A stretch of 64,000 nt of DNA from Cristatella mucedo (taxonomy: Eukaryota; Bryozoa; Phylactolaemata; Cristatellidae). The stretch's first letter is position 1, and every line of letters begins with the position of its first letter. The notes beneath the pieces are model-generated. The model did not search any database, was not told where the DNA came from, and saw nothing but the letters and a program-made list of their open reading frames with translations. The stretch lies in the NCBI GenBank assembly GCA_009760855.2, contig WPIO01000135.1, positions 1,033,501 to 1,097,500 on the forward strand. The letters run 5' to 3'. Below, one piece after another: positions 34,076 through 52,628 of this stretch. The translations under genes and the position numbers were made by a program.

Positions 34076-35954
34076 GCGGGCAAGTGGATGCTGAAACTGA
34101 TGCAGTACACAAGGCATGACGAAGCCAACTCATCGCCGGCCTAACGAGTCAGTCTAGAATTTTAATCCACTTTATTAAGGAGGAACCTAAATTTCCGTGT
34201 AGATAATGACAGTCGTACTACGGCACCAACAATTAGAGGAACAACGTCTCCTAGTTGAGCCGTAAGCTTAGGGTGTCCAATGAATATGAGCTCGGTTTAT
34301 CATAGTGTAGCTTAAAGAAATTGGCCGAAATCCAACATCAAATGTATGAAAAGCTGACATTCAGTTGACATGCCGTCACTGCTTTCCGATGATTCCGCAG
34401 GCGTTGATTACGATGGCGTAAACCGCAAATACAGCTGTTTGCCGCAGGCATACATGCGATAGCTTATGCAATGGGCCCGTATACATTTTCAGATACGATC
34501 AGTATACAGAGAGAACCTAAAGGGACCAAGAGCAGAATATCGCAAAACTCCACAGGGGACTAGTATGCGGGCTAAGACTTGACCACCACAGAAGCAGAAT
34601 GAACACGATCGGTCAAGTGGGATTCGAGCCGCGCTAGAACCACGCATGATAGATAGATCGATCGTCGCTCTAATTTTTTCCCAGTCAGGATAATGCGTCA
34701 TGGTCAATCGTGTGAAACGCAGCTGATATATTGAGAAGGGCCGGGGCAACGACGTTGCCCCTGTCGCTGCTGCTCAGTATGGCATTGTGGGTCAGTTTCC
34801 ACCGAGTCGGCACCGAGTGGGACCGAGCGACCTCCGATTAGAAAGTAATGCTAGAATCTCTTAGCCGTCTTCAACAGCGAGCCACACCCGGAGAGGTGGA
34901 TTTCAGCGAGGAGCCATGTTTCCCAGTCGTACTTCATACAGCTTGGCTTCTAGCACGTGGCGCACCAAAGGAAACCAAGATAAATCGCAAACAGTCTGCT
35001 ATAAGTGAAGTTGATAGTGTGCTTGTGCTTCACTACCTAACCAGGATGTCACAAAGAGTAGCTCAACTACGATGTTGAAGAGGCACTGCTTGAAGGACCA
35101 GATCGTCTGCTTTAGCACTCACTGTCCTAAAAGGCTGGAAGACACTTAGTAAATTATCCTTGCATCATCTAGCTAGGTGTAGTCGTCTTCCCGTTAAGTT
35201 CTACACATTCCCTACGAGTCTCTCCCCGTCCAAACATGTCTCTTGCACTACACCTAGAAGTCGATGGCTTGATCTAACCCCAGCTCTTACCGGCTTATGA
35301 AAATGCTAGAATTCAAACTGCCTGCAGCAGTTTTATTTGTATTACAGAGAAATCCATAGTCAAAAGCGAATAATTAATATTAATCGGATCTCCTTCATAG
35401 AGCTCCATATTGGCTACTGTAGGATGCAAATATTTTTAACAGGAATTTTTAGCTGAGAAAAGTTCGGTTGATGGGCGTGCAATACAATGGAAGTTGATCA
35501 GTACATTAAATTGGTGAATGGAAATGCTTTACTGTTCGTGCCATCGCGTTTTAACAAGTTTTTTATTGCTACGACTACAAAACGGATGCTGAATCAGCTG
35601 GTCATAAGAAAAGTAAATGGATTGGACTTCATGTTCATATTCGTTATAACTTAACTGTTCAGATTAGTTAAAACTTATTTTTTCACTGCGTTTACAAAGT
35701 CTGCCAGTGGCTGCATGCTCAGCCAAGAGACCTGCTAAATTGGTCCCAGAATAGCCTCCAGAATGTCTAAGCGAATGTAGTACAGACGAGACTTGATGTC
35801 TGAGGCGGTGCCTATGGATGAACCTGAAAGTCGTAGTCGCCAATGCTTGCGAAACGATACATGGAGGCTCGCTCCTTCTTTTGCATGTGCACAACAGCAT
35901 GCTCTCGTTTTGAGACAGGTTCACGTATCTATTGAGATAAGACTGAGCTAAAAG
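34076..35954. other. Intergenic, nothing recognised
   Basis: AT-leaning DNA with only short, unsupported ORFs. Confidence 0.4.
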
Positions 35955-36095
35955 GCGCTCACCTATCAAGCATGACTTTACTCTCCATTCAATTGCATTT
36001 CCCTTTGCAGCAAATGTAAAGCGCCTAGAGAGAGCTGAAGTTCTCTGAGGTTGCTTTATCAAGTGCATTATTATTATTATTATTATATTATTATC
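35955..36095 (+). mobile_element. LINE family A 3'-tail copy
   Basis: tatcaagcatgactttactc, aaatgtaaagcgcctagaga and ttgctttatcaagtgc, ending in (ATT)n. Confidence 0.72.
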
Positions 36096-36727
36096 TCCAA
36101 CGAAGTCAGTGCCGATGAACAGAACGCCACGGGCTCAGTTGAAGTGTTCAAGTTCAGCTCGATGCCATGAAAGCGGTCACTGATGAATGTGAAAAAGCAA
36201 GGCAACTACAAAGACGGTTGCGAAGAAGGCGCATGGAAATCCTACGTAGTGATCAATCTTGGAGCCTGACGAGATGGCAAAGTCGAACCTCAACACCGGC
36301 CGCTGTCGAATGTGTCAGGTTTCTTTAATTATCCGGGCCTAAGAGGCATTAATTTAAGGAGGGCACTGTGGAAGTAGTAGATGATGACAGTGCGCGATAT
36401 CAGCAGTTCCTCAGTTACAAGCATTAGGAGCCCGATAAGTCGTCGTAACCTTTGAACTGAACATCCTTAGCGAAGGAGGTTGGTGGTTCGTACTTTGGTT
36501 TTCGACGTCGGGTAACATGCTCTAGCTGGTGCTGTCCAGATGTCGGTAGCTGTCGACCAGTCTACTCTGCGCAAACGACGGCGGCGCCGTGGAGTCGTTG
36601 CATCGAGTTATCGTCGCTCTCCGTTGCTGCTGCTGTGCTCTGCCGCCGGCTGCTCTTTCCTATGTCTTTATATTTCCTATTTCTTTCCTATGTCTTTTCC
36701 TATGTCCTATATCTTTCCTATGCATGA

Positions 36728-37166
36728 TTCCAATGCAACAGCGAGCTACAGCTTCGCAGTACCAACCGTAGCGAACGGCCGACTAATTCGAAGCACAAAG
36801 TGCAGCTGACTAGCCATTATTCTGAAAAACCTTTTACTGAGGTCAATTTTCGTCTTATGATATATCGGGTTCCTTATGAGCATACCCTAGGAATATTTAA
36901 TAATCTCAAGCATTCTCTTAATCTCACTGATTTTGCACGGCAATCTGTCAGTGCTGCCGCCGCGTTTGGCACGACCGAGCCGCCCAGCTCAAAGCACGCG
37001 TCTGTAATTAAGCCACGACTCAAGCAAGAACTTGCAGCTATACATTTAAATTTTTCGGATGCGTTATCTAATTTACTGGATGCAGCGCATGCGAAGAGCA
37101 CTCTTAGGTCACGACCTTTTTGTGAACTAGCTAGCGGCAGTTACCCACTCGTGTACGTAGGGTAAG
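36728..37166 (+). other. Unassigned open frame, possible exon or old element ORF
   Basis: A frame open from the stop at 36725 to 37165, with no good ATG near its start and a GTAAGT-type donor just before its stop (GTA-GG|GTAAGT near 37160). It contains YRVPYEHTLGIFNNLKHSLN and AAIHLNFSDALSNLLDAAH. Composition looks coding, with amphipathic helices, but I do not recognise the family. It could be an exon of an unplaced gene or a fragment of a transposable-element protein. Confidence 0.3.
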
Positions 37167-40100
37167 TGCCAGCGCGTTGTTTTGTGACTTTCTGCGGGCT
37201 TTCTTTTGGGGTTTTCTTGACAGCCGTGGCCATAACGCCCGAAAGAAGACACGCGAGTGCATCTAGCTGTCACTCGTAGCAGCAGCGCCCCTGTTCAACG
37301 CGTTCGCGTTTCTGATCGACTTGTGACATTTAATTGGTTTCTGCTATCTGACCGATGTGCGACGAGCGATCTAGGTCGTAAAGGGTAGGTTTGGGTTTGC
37401 TTTTTGTTTTGGCCGCTATGTAACACTCTTCTTTTCATAGCCGCCAGTAGAAATCTAATCCGTTTTACCGGTGCCTCGACACCTTGTTGGTACTCGTAGC
37501 TCGGGCAGAATGGAGCCGCAGCACGTGGTTTCGTAGCGACCTCCGAGGCGGCGGCGGGAGCACGAGCTCGTCGTCGTCGTCTCGCGCGGCTCCAACGACG
37601 CAGATTGAAGTGTGCGGCCAGCTTGAGCCGTGCCTTGAACGCCAAAGCAGCTATAGGGCACTCGGTACATTTCCAGACTCGGAAAGTATGAAATGCGTGA
37701 CCTATAGCTTAATTGCTAAAATAAGCAAAATAACCCATTGATTGCTGAAATATGCATCAAATGCTGAATTGCGTAGGCTGCTGCTCGGCGGTGAGCGGAA
37801 GCTCCTCAACGATGCGTGCGATTCGTAGCTGCGGCTTGATGTGAAGTAAGTGCTCACTTACTCTTGCCCGTTTGCCAGTGAGCGCTGGACCGAAAAACAT
37901 CCCAAAGAGCTCTAGGAGCAGCGTAGGGAGACCCCGAGAGACGACCTTGAATTTACACTAACGTCTCTGGGTGATGGCTTATCTACTGAGCATTGCAGTT
38001 CAAAGTGATTTCAGTGCGAGTCTTTCCCGGCGTGGCTGAATAGAAACCGCCACAGTGAAAATATGACGTTGTCCTCGCCACCACGGCATTACTAGGGCGA
38101 ATTTCAGCACCTAATAGGCGAAGTCCTGGTTACGCCCCTGCTCGACCAACGCTCAGCTACAGTCGAGAAGTCCAAGGTCACGTGATTAGGAGCTTGCGAG
38201 CACGCCGCCCTCTCTCGCGGCGGAAGCTGCAGTGCATTGGCGGCTAGCAGTGCTGGTCTCTGGTGTCCCTTCACCGCCGCCGCCGCCGCTGCTGCTGCAG
38301 CTCACGGTCTCCTTCCTCTCGGCGACGGCGGCAGCAACGATGGCTGCGGCAGCTGCTGCAGCAGCAGCAGCTGCCGCAGCGTTGCGCCGGTGACGACGGC
38401 GCGTCTCACCATGAAGACGCCGCATCAGCGCGTTCCTTTTCGGCGCGCTTAAATAAATAATGCTAGCGCGTGCGAGCGAGCGAGCGAGCGGCTCACACGC
38501 AGTAGTCCCTTTGAACTCTGCCGGTCCGCGGCATCGACCGTGACCGGCTGCGGTTCGATATCGCCATAGCCGCGCACTCGCTCTTCGATACGCTCAATGG
38601 TCGAGCCGCCGCGGCGCTCCGTCGTCGGCTCCGTCGTCGGCGTGCCGAGAGAGGTAAGAGCGGTCGCGGCTCGTGCGGCGGCCGCCGCAGGGCGCGACGC
38701 TACTGCAGCGGCGGCGGCGGCGGGGCGGCGGCAGCGGCGAGGCAGCGGCGGCGACGGTGGCGGCTGCAGCGGCGGCGGCGGCGGAGAGGGTGGTGGGAGC
38801 CGAAAGCTGCAGCGGCGGCAGCGGCTTGACCATCGCTCCCGCCGCCGCCTCCACCTGCCCGACGGCCGCGCATCGGCCGAGCCTCTGCCGAAATAGCGTC
38901 GAGAGCACCCCGAGTTGGCTCGCCGCTACCCGGAAGGCTTGCGACCGCGGGGTGCCGCGTTGCGGCCGTCCTATGGAATGGTGGCGGGGGTCCCCCAGCG
39001 ACTCCAGTCGGGCGGGGTCGGCGAGTACACAGTCGGGCGGCGACGGCACGCGCGCGCCTATCGACCAGGCCGGACCGCGCGCTATTCTAGTTTTGAGCGA
39101 GCGAGAGAGCAGTAGGCACGCCCGGTGTGCACGGCGCGTAGCTACGAAGTCATCGCTAGCTCTCCGCTCGCCTCTCCGAAGCGGCTGAAAGGCAGCGCGA
39201 GGTCGGAGCGCCGCGAAGCCGTCACCCGCTCGACTCGGTGCTGCTGGCCGCTTACGCGACAGAGAGGCGGTGGCGCGCTATTCGAGTAGACGCCCGATTA
39301 ACGCGCGGTCGCTGGCTCAGCACTACGCTGCTTGACTTGGTATGTGAATCGCCTCGGGGCACTGTTAAAAGGGAGGATGTTGCGCACGACAAACGGCGGC
39401 TCAGACGTGAGGTGTTTGAAGGTGTTTAGAGGCTTGGCGGTGCAGTCCGGAGATGTTTGAAGTGAACTAGCAGACGACAAGATGAAGCGAGCTGCAAGAC
39501 GACGTGACGACGCGAGCTAGCAGACGGCGTGACGAAGCGGAGCAGAAGCTAAAAGCGCGTTCGATACTCGAGCGCACCTGCCGCTGGCCGGGGGAGGAGG
39601 AGGCAATGGCGGATGGGCGGCTGAGCGGCGGCGGTGGGTGAAGGGGAAGGGGAGGATTCCGCTACCGCTTGACTTCGCGCGTCCTATGGCGCTCATCTCA
39701 TTGACGTCACCTTTCGATTGCCAGCCTAGGCCTCGCAGCTCTCTCCTCGCGTCGACGGGCAGGAGGAGGCGCGCCCGGAAGCGGCTGATAGTGCGCCCGC
39801 TCTCCGGCTGACGCTGCTGTTGAGGTGCACCCAGCGAACGGTTGCAGCTGCTGCTTACAGTTGGCCCCAGTTGCTTCGTTTCTCACCCAGTTCATTGCCC
39901 CGCAAAAGCATCCGAGTCTCGAGGTCCAAGTTGAACAGCCGAGAGAGAGAGAGAGAGAGCCGGCGCAGAGCACGACGCTCGCGGGAGCGCGAGCGAGAGC
40001 AGAGCAGGGGCGGGAAGAGCTATCGCGCGAGCGCGAGCGCGAGCAGAGCAGGGGCGGGAAGAGCTATCGCGCGAGCGCGAGCAAGAGCAGAGCAGGGGCG

Positions 40101-41225
40101 GGAGCGGGGGCGAAGGAAGAAAGATGACTATCCAGGCGCGAGGCGGCTGTGCTCTGCTCCACCTGCCTGGACCCCAGTGGGAGTCCAGCGGAAGTGCGTC
40201 AGAGAAAAATTAATTAGGCACCCTCAGCGGCGCGTACCGCAGACTCAGCAAGTGCCGCTATGGCGAGCTCCGTCTCGCAGCGAGCTGATCCGACGGCGGC
40301 CGCGGCGGTGCGTCGATTGGCGTCTGAGATCGGGCGCTCGCCTGCGGCAGCAGCAGCAGCTGCCGTCTGCTGCGAGTCTCCGAGGCTGCTTTAAGTAGGC
40401 CGCCGGCGCGATGACGAACGCCATCGTGCGTCGTCCGCAGGGCGAGTGACGTTTGGTTTCGCAGGGTCTGACTCGTTACGCGCGCCGGCGACCGACTGCG
40501 AGCTGCCGCGCCGGCTCCAAATGTGATCGTCGGGCGACTCCCGCGTTAAGCGTCGACAGTCGTCTGTCGATCCGTCCGCGATCGACATGTCGATCGCTCC
40601 GTCCGCGTTCGGGTCAGGCATTTTCGACTAGCTTTTTGGCCATTTCTCTTCAGTGCAATTTCGCGCTTTCGCTGAGCTTCGCTCGCCAGGTCCCGCGCGC
40701 GCTCCGCGACGAGCGCGCGCGGCGCTCGCTCATCTAATGGCGCGCTCGAGCGAGGAAAGGGCGGCGGTACATGGATGGGCAGGCGGTCGGAAGGAGACGC
40801 CCGGCCGGGGCCGCGGCGGGTCGCAGGGGCGCGGTGGCGTGAAGCCGCCGCGGCGACGGCAGAACCTCGGCGGCGGGCGGGGCGACCTAGCGCCCGCTCG
40901 CCTTAGGCTCGGACGTTGCGCGTCACCGCTCTTTTTTTGCCCTCGTTTATCGGGTCAGGTTCGTCGCACGGCAACGAGCTCGTCGCCGTGACGACGGCTG
41001 AGCGGGCCCCCGAGCGCCTGCCGCGGCGGCCTGGAAAGGCCGCCGCCGCGTCGCCGCACGCAGCCGAAGCTGGGCCGCCGCAGCGTTCGCAAGCTCGCGA
41101 GCGCTGCTGACCTGCAGTTCGCGGTCTTTGCAGCCGCGTTTACTTGGTCGGAGTAGAACTATCCGTCTTCCCGGCGTCAGCGATAGAGAGGCCAAGTCGA
41201 TCGACGCCGCAGACCAGCTGCCGAA
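37167..41225. other. CpG-rich upstream region of the death-domain gene
   Basis: Strongly CpG-rich from about 38.2 kb with GGC/GCC trinucleotide tracts (38260-38310, 38690-38790), a 44-bp tandem repeat and many composition-driven ORFs. Two possible first exons are reported as findings (38597 plus and 40621 minus). An in-frame stop at 41184 precedes the chosen ATG at 41226. Confidence 0.45.
39979..40112 (+). repeat. 44-bp tandem repeat, about 3 copies
   Basis: AGAGCAGGGGCGGGA recurs at 40001, 40045 and 40089, exactly 44 bp apart, within GCGCGAGCGCGAGC-rich spacers. Confidence 0.9.
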
Positions 41226-47904
<6,679 letters not shown>

Positions 47905-48260
47905 GCAGCCGCCGCCGCCGCCGCCGGCACGGCGAAAGACCCCCACTTCCGAAAAGCGCTTGGCCCGAGTCGAGCCGAGCCGATGCGACTGGACGAGGAT
48001 GGAGCCGAGTGTCGGAGCAGCGACCCGACGTTGAGCTGCGCCTACTGCTCAAGCGCTTGGCGCTGCGGCGGCGGCGGGCGCAGATCGGTCGATCGGGACG
48101 TTCTTGAACGGCGACGCGTGTTTTGGATGCGAGGATACTTCGCGGCTGAAGGCGCTCCCTCTCCCCCCGCCCGCCGCCGCCGCTACTGCGGGCCCAAGTT
48201 CGCTCGCTGTTCTCCCGTCTGCGCCGTCGGCAACCCACGATGCCGCCATCGCTTTTCCCG

Positions 48261-48280
48261 CTCCTCCCACGTGGGAGGAG
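48261..48280. repeat. 20-bp perfect palindrome containing an E-box
   Basis: CTCCTCCCACGTGGGAGGAG equals its own reverse complement. A further CTCCTCCCACG follows at 48285. It lies about 360 bp downstream of the death-domain stop codon. Confidence 0.9.
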
Positions 48281-48534
48281 CCCGCTCCTCCCACGACCGC
48301 CGAAGGGATGGCGCTTCGCTGCTTCCACGGAACGACGAGGCAGCGCGTGCATCGCGCCCGCTACCCGGTCGCCGAACTTCCGACCTCCCGCAGCTGCAGC
48401 TTGACGCCCCAGCGAGAGCCTCTGTTCTTTCGCCTTGAAGCGCTGTCTCTCGAGACTGAGAATGCGACGCGCCGCGGACGCCCGGACGCCGGCCTCGAGC
48501 GCCGGCCTCGAGCCGCCGCCGCCGAGGGCATTCA

Positions 48535-48578
48535 ATACTTGGACGGAGCGATCGAGACCGATCGCTCCGTCCAAGTAT
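48535..48578. repeat. 20-bp perfect inverted repeat with 4-nt loop
   Basis: Left arm ATACTTGGACGGAGCGATCG (48535-48554), loop AGAC, exact reverse complement at 48559-48578. Confidence 0.95.
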
Positions 48579-48628
48579 CTGCCTCTGGGTCCAGGATGTT
48601 CCGGCTGTCGCGCTTTATACGAAAATGA

Positions 48629-48720
48629 TACATACAGTAAAATATAGCCTAGCGTTTCCTCCTGTTGCGGGAGGTACATACAGTAAAATATAGCCTAGCG
48701 TTTCCTCCTGTTGCGGGAGG
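48629..48720 (+). repeat. Exact 46-bp tandem duplication
   Basis: Two identical copies, 48629-48674 and 48675-48720, each starting TACATACAGTAAAATATAGC and ending with the small hairpin CCTCCTGTTGCGGGAGG. Confidence 0.95.
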
Positions 48721-49849
48721 TCTTCGTTACGCAGCAGCGTGTCTAATTAGCGCCTCACGCGAGAGCGAGCCTCGTCGGATGTGAGTGAGCACCGTCAACG
48801 AAAGGTGTTCGAGCGTTGCAGTCGAACGAACGACAGAGTTCGGCACGACCTCGCACACCTCGCCGACACCGACCTTCCCTAGCCTCGCCTTCCGACGTGC
48901 CTTGCCGAGCGCCCAACTAGTCTCGAGAGAGGCCGGAGCTCGCGAACGAGCCCTCGAGCTCCGGCTTCACAGGCCACGCCCACCGTCAGGCCTCGAGCAG
49001 GCGACAGATAAGGCCAAGGCCAGGCCGTCAGTCGGCATGACGCGCTCTGTCGCCTTTGGCGGAGGCAGGAGAGAAGCGGCTGCCGCACCCCTTTCGGGCC
49101 GAAGCAGCTGCAGTGGCTGAGGCCGCCTCCGCAACGGTCGAGTTGGCAGTGGGGACTGGCGGCGGCCGCCGCCGCGACTGGCGACTGTCGCTCTTGAACA
49201 CCGCACGGTTGAAGGCCCTGGCCACTGAAGCCGGGGTCAGGCGCTGATCAGGCCAAGCGGGGAGCAGTCGCAGCAACCGGCCGTAGGCCGGGCCGGTGGT
49301 GTGCCTGCGCCCTCTGGCGAAGACGATATTTTGCCGGCACACTCACCCCGAGTAGAGCCAACTGCCCTGTCTGGTTCATGAGCTAGCCGAGTCGTCAAGA
49401 GTGTTCGGGAGCTGCTGTAGTAGACGAGGCGTAATAGTGCATCGTCGAAATGGCTGGCGAGTAACCTGTTCCGGTCTGCGTCAATGAGACATCTGCAACA
49501 GGAGCACATGTGAGATTTTCAAATGTCCACCAGAACTGCAGAGTCATCTGCTGCAATCGTACGCAAGCAGCAGCTGCGCCACCCTTCTCCCGACACATTT
49601 AATTTCTGGGAACACTCACCGGCTCTGCTCAATTAGAAGCATGCAACCATGCGGCTGACCTATTCCTAAGAAGTGTTTAGAAAAATGGTACTATAAACTG
49701 GTGTGGGCGTCTAGCATACTTATTTCTTGTGCTGACACTTGGCGGAGACCTGAAAGCGGAAGAGAAAGTATCACGAATGGGTGTGCAATAATCAATAAAG
49801 TAACGTTAACTCTAAATTGTCTAATTCAACACTGATTTATATAGCGGAC

Positions 49850-49945
49850 GGAGAACCTTAGTGGTTATTGCCCCAGCTTTGCTTGCAGCCGGCGGTTAAC
49901 AATTGCCTACTGCAGGATTCGAACACACGACCAAGGTGGTGAGGC
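49850..49945 (-). mobile_element. SINE family B fragment
   Basis: Contains ctgcaggattcgaacacacg, a reverse tRNA B box, after cagccggcggttaacaattgcc. Similar to 57775-57880. Confidence 0.45.
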
Positions 49946-49949
49946 TCAA

Positions 49950-50550
49950 TCATCCAACTCTTGAGTTTATCTCTACGTTGTGTCGGCTGGTCATACCAGC
50001 GGTTTGAGCACGTGTCACCTTTGCTAGAAGAGCTAGGATGGTTGCCGGTTGAGCAAAGGATACGGAGCAAAGTTCTTACGCTGACCCACAAGGCCCGCCA
50101 CGGCTTGTCTCCTTCATACCTAGCTGAACTGCTACATCAGTTTCAGCCTGTTCGCGCCCTCAGGTCCTGTGTGGACAATAAATTAGCTGTCCCATTCCTC
50201 CGCTTAAAGACAGTTGGCGACAGAAGCTTTAGCTCTGCAGGTCCTAGGCTGTGGAACTCGCTTCCACAATTCTTACGCAACGACATCTACTCTCCAACTG
50301 CCGACTATGGCACATCTTTTTCAGCGGTCCTGAACTGCTACTTCTATGCTACTCACTACCTAAACTGCTCTCCTAACTCTGCTATGCTTCCCACTTTCTC
50401 TTTGTTGCGTGAGACGAAGTCTGTTGGGTACCGAATGCGTACCGAAAGCCGCTTAGGCTGTGAGTGCGCTATACAAAACTCTCCTGCGTAACGCCCACAT
50501 GGTCTTTATGACTTTGTGGAGTTACTGATGGAGATACATTACATTACATT
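49950..50550 (+). mobile_element. LINE family B, RT C-terminus and 3' end
   Basis: The 49961-50491 frame reads LEELGWLPVEQRIRSKVLTL, YLAELLHQF, DRSFSSAGPRLWNSLPQFLR and VLNCYFYATHYL, the C-terminal part of a non-LTR reverse transcriptase. A TACAT/TACAT-type tail (acattacattacattac) ends it near 50550. Best copy of this family here; 5'-truncated. Confidence 0.8.
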
Positions 50551-50603
50551 ACTAGGCCCTAGTTTCTCTTTGTGGCTGTGTTTTAGCCTGGGGGTTAGTG
50601 GTA

Positions 50604-50935
50604 AGCCGTGATGGCACACTTAGTAAGGCGGTTGCTCTTCACGGCCTCTGTCCCGAGGTCGTGGTTCGAATTCTTCGGTGAGCGATCCTTTAATACCGCT
50701 GCAAGCGACGGTGATAGCCTTCAAGACGCTCCTGTGCCGCTACGCAAAAAGAGGCCGTTAGATGAGCTAGTATTTATTTATTTTTCATCAAGGTGCTTGC
50801 TCTTCACTGCCCAGGCTTTAGGCTCGATTCCTGCAACGGGGGCAATCCTTGATTGCCCGAAAACAGGAGGGATAGACATTGAGGCTCTTGTACCGCTACG
50901 CAAATGCGGCTGTTAAATCAGCTAGCCTTTACTTC
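50604..50935 (+). mobile_element. Two tandem tRNA-like SINE copies
   Basis: Copy 1 (about 50604-50755) has ccgaggtcgtggttcgaatt as box B and ends cgctacgcaaaaagaggccg. Copy 2 (about 50790-50935) has ggctttaggctcgattcctg and cgctacgcaaatgcggctgt. The two are similar but diverged. Confidence 0.5.
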
Positions 50936-51072
50936 TTTGCTTTTCTTAATTCCGCCGGAGACTTCCGCCGGAGAGCAGCTTGCTGATTCATGGAACTTCC
51001 TACTCTCAGGGAACAGGGTTGTGAAGCATTATGTCTAGCTGCCTCGTGGCTTCCTGAAATCCACAATGAATA

Positions 51073-51384
51073 GCCTGTGAACAGTCTGTGCTGTCATCTG
51101 GCGTGTGCAACTGTTCAAGCACTCACAAAAGCAACAACGGTGACGAGGATTCGGTCCAAGCAATACGCAGCTCGGAATACTGCTTCATTTGGTATGAGAG
51201 CTCTGTCGGTCCGCAGGAAGTAGGCACTTGGCATTACAGCACCTGCAGTTTTGCATGGACAGCAGATTTACCCACACTACACACACATTTCTCACGGCTT
51301 TGCCACGAGAATAATGCCGCCACAAATATCTTGAGGATATACTACAAGAATCCTCCCGGGTCGGCACTGCACGGATGCTAGCGC
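51073..51384 (+). CDS. Candidate terminal exon of a Cys-rich secreted protein
   Basis: Open from an acceptor-like gtgaacag at 51072 to a stop at 51379-51381. About 102 residues with cysteines in SGVCNCSS, EYCFIWYE, STCSF, RLCHEN and a terminal HGC. The composition (Cys, Trp, Tyr, N-glycosylation site NCSS) looks extracellular. I do not recognise the family and found no upstream exon or signal peptide. It could be a chance ORF. Confidence 0.3.
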
Positions 51385-51439
51385 GGAGGCAGCTCCGCCG
51401 AAATCCGAATAGCCGAGTCCCGCTAGATAGAACTGTAGC

Positions 51440-51492
51440 ACAGATGAGGAGGCAAGTGAGGAGGCAGGTGAGGAGGCAGGTGAGGAGGCAGG
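51440..51492 (+). repeat. 12-bp tandem repeat
   Basis: GTGAGGAGGCAG is repeated about four times. Confidence 0.85.
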
Positions 51493-52628
51493 CGTGAGGA
51501 GGCGTTTTCCGATCGTGGCGGCTAATGTGCCCGATCTGTGCTGTGTATGCGGATTGGATTCTTGCTGTAATGCCTGTAATGTCTGTACGAGTTCTGATGG
51601 TGAGTTGATTCAGGACAAGAACTCATACTTATCTGACGTAGCCGTGCCAAACCTGGTGGTGATGCACTCAATAATGACTATTGCGACCACTCTACCCAAT
51701 AGATGTTGCAAATAGGTTCGGGGCTCCGATGACAATTAGTTGATGCATAGAAAACAAGCTTTATCGTGCGAAGCATCGGCTTTGCAGACGCTGATTGTGC
51801 CCTTGGTGTTAGATTCTATTTTTTTCTGTGAGTGACTGTTGTTATAGGACCATGGTGACATCTGCTGAGCTCGAGACTGCAGCACCTTGGACGATGAGGC
51901 TATTCGCGGTTATGCCTTCTTCGTTAGCCGATGAATCCACGTTGCATGTATCCATAGTACTCATTGCTATTGCTGGATCCCAAGTGCTTTAACGTCGTTG
52001 CACACTCGGAGAACCGTGCTGAGGCAAAGTCTGCAAGTCTTCCGACAAGGAATGCGCCCCGGGCTCATGCATCTCGAAAAGCGTATAAACGGTATCGATC
52101 TTTTGACAATCACGAAAAAAGTAAGCCCAACGTAGGCAAATTATGTTTGAAAACTGTGACTCGATTAGTGCACAATAAGGAGGAAAAACATCAATGCTCC
52201 GTTACACAAACGATAGCCGCTGCGACTTAGCACGTTCCACAGTAGCATCAACGAACCAGTACAATCTAGTGTGTGCCTTATCTCCAGCCAGCCCAGGCCA
52301 GTGGGCTGTGCTTGGCAGCATGCAGCATGCAGCAGGCAGCATGCAGCAGGTCTCATAGCTGAGAAAACGATCACTGGCAGACTTTCGAAACATAATGAGC
52401 AATAAAGTTAATTCGAAACAAAAAAGAAAATACATTTATTAGCTTATTATAACACGTGCATCTAGGAAAGCATAACATGGTCGCAGCAAAACGGAAGTAG
52501 GTTGCTTGCAGGAGCTCGAAGATTATTGCATTGCACACGCAAGCTTCAAATCTCACCGGAATGGTCTTACAAGTAGCGTATATAGGAAAACCATCGACTG
52601 CGAGATGTTCAGCACAAGTCGATGAAAG

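Larger units (their letters stand above)
47905..49849. other. Downstream region of the death-domain gene
   Basis: Probable 3' UTR and flank: CpG-rich to about 49.4 kb with the palindromes listed, plus a 10-bp inverted pair CCGGAGCTCG/CGAGCTCCGG near 48931-48962. Long ORFs on both strands (47855-48679 minus, 48104-48628 plus) lack family support. AATAAA occurs at about 49793. Confidence 0.45.
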
